A DNA stretch of 64,000 bases from the NCBI GenBank assembly GCA_030263385.1, contig SZOX01000010.1, positions 1 to 64,000 of the forward strand. The letters are read 5' to 3'. Source of the stretch: Zeimonas sp003577305. GTDB taxonomy: Bacteria; Pseudomonadota; Gammaproteobacteria; Burkholderiales; Burkholderiaceae_E. This document shows, in pieces, positions 61,677 to 64,000 of the stretch. The notes below the pieces were generated by a model. That model saw only the letters and a program-made list of their open reading frames with translations, searched no databases and was not told where the DNA came from. A program made the translations under genes and the position numbers. Every line of letters starts with the position of its first letter. The stretch's first letter is position 1.

Positions 61677-62387
61677 CTAGGCGGACGCCACTTCGCGGGC
61701 CGGCAACACGGCGAGCACCGTGCGCAGGACCGAGTCCTGGACGAATGCCTCCCACCTTGCGATCGCTTCGGGCGCTTCGAGATTCTCGCCCAGGAAGGCC
61801 GAGAGCGTGAAGCGGTTCGACTGATAGAAATAGCCGGCGGCCGCGATCAGCAGGTAGAGGTCGCGCGCCGACAGGCCCGGCCGGAACAGGCCCTGCGCCG
61901 CGCCGCTGCGCAGCAACTCGTCGAGGATGCCGATGGCCGCCGACGAATACTCGCGCGCGCGACGCGACTTGCGGATGTGCCTGCCGCGGTGCAGGTTCTC
62001 GCTGTTGAGCAGCGCCACGAACTCGGGGTGGCGGCGGTAGTAGCCGAACATGAAGTGCACCACCGCCCGCAACGATTCGACCGGCTGCGCGGGATCGAGA
62101 TGGAGCCTCGCCTCGGCTTCGTTGAAGCGCCGATAGATCTCCTCCAGCGCGGCAACGAACAGCGCCTCCTTGCTGCCGAAGTAATAATAGATCATCCGCT
62201 CGTAGGATCCGGCGACGGCGGCGATCCTGCCGACGCTGCCGCCGTCCAGTCCATGGCGGGCGAAGACCTTGATCGCCGCGCGCAGCAGGCTCTCGCGCGT
62301 GGCCCGCGCAGCCCGCTCGCGCACTCCGGGCTTGCGCTGCGGGCCGGCCCTGCCCGCTGCCGGGCGTGCGGTGGTGCTGCGCGACAT
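61677..62387 (-). CDS. TetR/AcrR-family regulator of the nicotinate cluster
   Basis: A 236-residue regulator. A basic, Arg-rich N-terminal extension of ~30 residues precedes the helix-turn-helix (SLLRAAIKVFARHGLDGGSVGRIAAVAGSYERMIYYYFGSKEALFVAALEEIYRRF). The C-terminal domain has the FMFGYYRRHPEFVALLNSEN segment of the RutR-like group. GGAGG stands 8 bases before the ATG. A palindrome downstream of the putative reductase promoter is its likely operator. It is 38 bases after the fpr gene. Confidence 0.9.
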   Translation of the reverse strand: MSRSTTARPAAGRAGPQRKPGVRERAARATRESLLRAAIKVFARHGLDGGSVGRIAAVAGSYERMIYYYFGSKEALFVAALEEIYRRFNEAEARLHLDPAQPVESLRAVVHFMFGYYRRHPEFVALLNSENLHRGRHIRKSRRAREYSSAAIGILDELLRSGAAQGLFRPGLSARDLYLLIAAAGYFYQSNRFTLSAFLGENLEAPEAIARWEAFVQDSVLRTVLAVLPAREVASA

Positions 62388-62425
62388 CGACGAAGCCTCC
62401 TTGGGCGACCCCTGCGCCGACACGA

Positions 62426-63199
62426 TCATTGCTCGGCGAACGCGCGTTCGATGACGAAACCTCCCGGTATCGAGGTATTGCCCTCGGCGAACCCGCGTTG
62501 CTCGAGCATGTGCTTGAGGTCGCGCAGCATCGCGGGGCTGCCGCAGATCATCACGCGATCGTGCGCCGGATCGAGCGCCGGCATGCCCAGGTCGGCACAC
62601 AGCCTGCCGCTCTCGACCAGGTCGGTGATGCGCCCCATGTTGCGGTATTCCTCGCGGGTGACCGTGGGGTAGTAGTGCATCTGCGACGACACGATGTCTC
62701 CGAGGAACTCGTGCGACGGCAGATGCTCGACCAGCAGGTCGTGGTAGGCGAGTTCGTCGACCTTGCGCACGCCGTGCACCAGCACGATGTGCTCGAATTT
62801 CTCGTAGGTTTCCGGATCGCGCACGATGCTCATGAACGGCGCGAGTCCGGTGCCGGTTGCGAGCAGGTACAGGCGCTTGCCCGGCAGCAGGTAGTCGACG
62901 ACGAGCGTGCCGGTGGGCTTGCGCCCGACGATGATGGTGTCGCCGGCCCTGATGTGCTGCAGGCGCGAGGTGAGCGGACCGTCGTCGACCTTGATGCTGA
63001 GGAACTCGAGGTGGTCTTCGTAGTTGGCGCTCGCGATGCTGTAGGCGCGAAGCAGGGGCTTGCCGTCGACCCGCAGGCCGATCATCGTGAAGTGGCCGTT
63101 GCTGAAGCGCAGCGCGGCATCGCGTGTCGTGGTGAAGCTGAACAGCCGGTCGGTCCAGTGGTGGACGCCCAGCACGCGTTCTTCGTTGAAGGCGCTCAT
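62426..63199 (-). CDS. fpr: ferredoxin-NADP+ reductase
   Basis: A 257-residue FAD protein of the bacterial Fpr type: LLRAYSIASANYEDHLEFLSIKV holds the RxYS FAD motif, LYLLATGTGLAPFMSIVRDP the NADP site, and VMICGSPAMLRDLKHML follows. The C-terminus ends FVIERAFAEQ, the usual aromatic-rich tail shortened. It would transfer electrons between NADPH and ferredoxin or flavodoxin. Next to a 6-hydroxynicotinate-reductase-like gene, supply of reduced ferredoxin to that enzyme is a reasonable inference. Confidence 0.95.
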   Translation of the reverse strand: MSAFNEERVLGVHHWTDRLFSFTTTRDAALRFSNGHFTMIGLRVDGKPLLRAYSIASANYEDHLEFLSIKVDDGPLTSRLQHIRAGDTIIVGRKPTGTLVVDYLLPGKRLYLLATGTGLAPFMSIVRDPETYEKFEHIVLVHGVRKVDELAYHDLLVEHLPSHEFLGDIVSSQMHYYPTVTREEYRNMGRITDLVESGRLCADLGMPALDPAHDRVMICGSPAMLRDLKHMLEQRGFAEGNTSIPGGFVIERAFAEQ

Positions 63200-63280
63200 G
63201 AAGGGACCAGAATTGGCTGTCGAGGCCGTCGGCTGTCGAGGCCGGCAACCCGCGCTGCAGGGGCGACGGCGCGGCGCCTC

Positions 63281-63336
63281 TTGCAGCCGGCCGGCGAATT
63301 CGCTAGATTCCGGCAGTCATGTAGCAAACGCTACAT
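63281..63336 (+). promoter_or_regulatory. promoter and operator of the 6-hydroxynicotinate-reductase-like gene
   Basis: TTGCAG (63281-63286), 17 bases and TAGATT (63304-63309) form a plausible promoter. Directly downstream lies a perfect inverted repeat ATGTAGC-AAAC-GCTACAT (63319-63336), and a further CTACAT half-site at 63353-63358. The position over the predicted transcription start fits repression, probably by the TetR protein of the cluster. Confidence 0.6.
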
Positions 63337-63412
63337 CAACGTTCGGCGCATCCTACATGAAGCAGCACGGCCCCACAAGCGACGCCGGGGCGTTGCCAGC
63401 GAGGTGCAATCC

Positions 63413-64000
63413 ATGACCGAGCACACCAGGACCGATGGCCTGCCGGGAATCGACGAACCGGCGCTGCCGCCGATCCAGGAGCGGGCGCGCCCGCGCAACG
63501 AACGCATGGCCGCCGACAAGATCGAGTGCAACGCCTGTCCCATCCTGTGCCAGATCGGCCCGGGACGCACCGGCGCCTGCGACCGCTACGCCAACCACGA
63601 AGGCACGCTGGTGCGCGTCGATCCGGTGGTCATGCTGCGCCGCCAGATCGCCGAGGGCGAGCCCGTGCTGGTGGCCTTCGCCGGAAGGCCCTCGCTGCCC
63701 GGCCCCGAGGGCGCGACGCCGCCAGTGGACGAGGCGCAGGCCGCCCCCTGGTCGGGCGACCTGCTGCACGCCGACCAGGTGTTCGTCACCGGAATCGGCT
63801 GTTCGACGACCTACCCCGACTACAAGCCGGCGCCGTTCATCGTCGGCTCCAAGGTCGACGGCGTCGATCTGGTCACGGTGGTGACCGAGGGCATCTTCAG
63901 CTACTGCAGCTTCAAGCTCAAGATCGACACCGATCGCTACCTCGGGCCCGAGCAGGCGAACGTGCGGTGCAAGGGCGAGGTGGTCGGCCACGTGACCACC
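63413..64000 (+). CDS. 6-hydroxynicotinate reductase-like protein, N-terminal part (cut by window edge)
   Basis: The first 196 codons are present and open to the edge. After a ~35-residue polar start comes KIECNACPILCQIGPGRTGACDRYAN, a Cys-x2-Cys-x3-Cys-x8-Cys cluster fit for an iron-sulphur centre, then EGTLVRVDPVV and a FVTGIGCSTTYPDYKPAPFIVGSKVDGVD segment. From memory this matches proteins annotated as 6-hydroxynicotinate reductase, which reduce 6-hydroxynicotinate to the tetrahydro compound with ferredoxin. A GAGGTG site precedes the ATG. The gene is divergent from fpr. Confidence 0.8.
   Translation, partial: MTEHTRTDGLPGIDEPALPPIQERARPRNERMAADKIECNACPILCQIGPGRTGACDRYANHEGTLVRVDPVVMLRRQIAEGEPVLVAFAGRPSLPGPEGATPPVDEAQAAPWSGDLLHADQVFVTGIGCSTTYPDYKPAPFIVGSKVDGVDLVTVVTEGIFSYCSFKLKIDTDRYLGPEQANVRCKGEVVGHVTT

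Overview
The window is chromosomal DNA of a very G+C-rich bacterium, most likely a betaproteobacterium of the Burkholderiales type. This rests on gene content: the order rpsF-priB-rpsR-rplI followed by dnaB, the alaC-hom-thrC threonine block, phasin and PHA-granule proteins, a PIN-PhoH protein and a recC-recB-recD cluster. Genes are dense, often overlapping by ATGA or GTGA, and mostly start at ATG or GTG. No rRNA, tRNA, CRISPR array, insertion sequence or prophage was recognised.

Region 1 (1-9.9 kb) is a Flp/Tad pilus locus. The minus strand carries flp, a small ORF, the prepilin peptidase, an AAA+ ATPase with a winged-helix-like N-terminus, cpaB/rcpC, the secretin rcpA, a lipoprotein, cpaE/tadZ and the start of cpaF/tadA. 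The plus strand carries two TadE-like pseudopilin genes and a TadG-like von Willebrand protein. Region 2 (9.9-16.1 kb) holds a decayed modD, a FitAB-type toxin-antitoxin pair with a palindromic operator, clpB with a heat-shock-like promoter, an old yellow enzyme and a HAD phosphatase. Region 3 (16.1-24.3 kb) joins molybdenum-cofactor genes (mobB, moeA, moaD, moaE) to thrC, hom and alaC. A ccdAB toxin-antitoxin module with its own promoter sits between moaD and moaE.

Region 4 (24.4-33 kb) holds housekeeping genes: a Mth938-like protein, a peroxiredoxin, PhoH, a threonine-dehydratase-like enzyme, DnaB interrupted by a 153-residue mini-intein, and the rpsF operon ending in a strong terminator. 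phoH and the dehydratase gene converge on a 395-bp nested palindrome. Its 135-bp arms carry the 3' end of phoH, so the two proteins share an identical 11-residue tail.

Region 5 (33-43 kb) has a Tat-exported subunit with a GMC oxidoreductase and a lipase, a two-domain fatty acyl-CoA reductase like that of Marinobacter, a phasin, a patatin, a TetR regulator, a TPR protein and a Gfo/Idh/MocA-like enzyme. Region 6 (42.7-56 kb) has a SulP transporter, recDBC, a DUF924 protein, a wax ester synthase/DGAT and a divergent acyl-CoA-binding protein. The reductase, synthase and binding protein together suggest storage of wax ester or triacylglycerol beside PHA.

Region 7 (55.75-56.6 kb) has no gene. It carries two long palindromic elements whose related cores lie in opposite orientation and show compensatory stem changes. 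Region 8 (56.6-64 kb) has a Na+/H+ antiporter-like protein, a PHA-system protein, a D-2-hydroxyacid dehydrogenase, pncB and a probable reductive nicotinate-catabolism cluster: enamidase-like amidohydrolase, TetR regulator, ferredoxin-NADP reductase and a divergent, truncated 6-hydroxynicotinate-reductase-like gene.

All functional calls rest on reading the sequence and on remembered family features. No database search was run.
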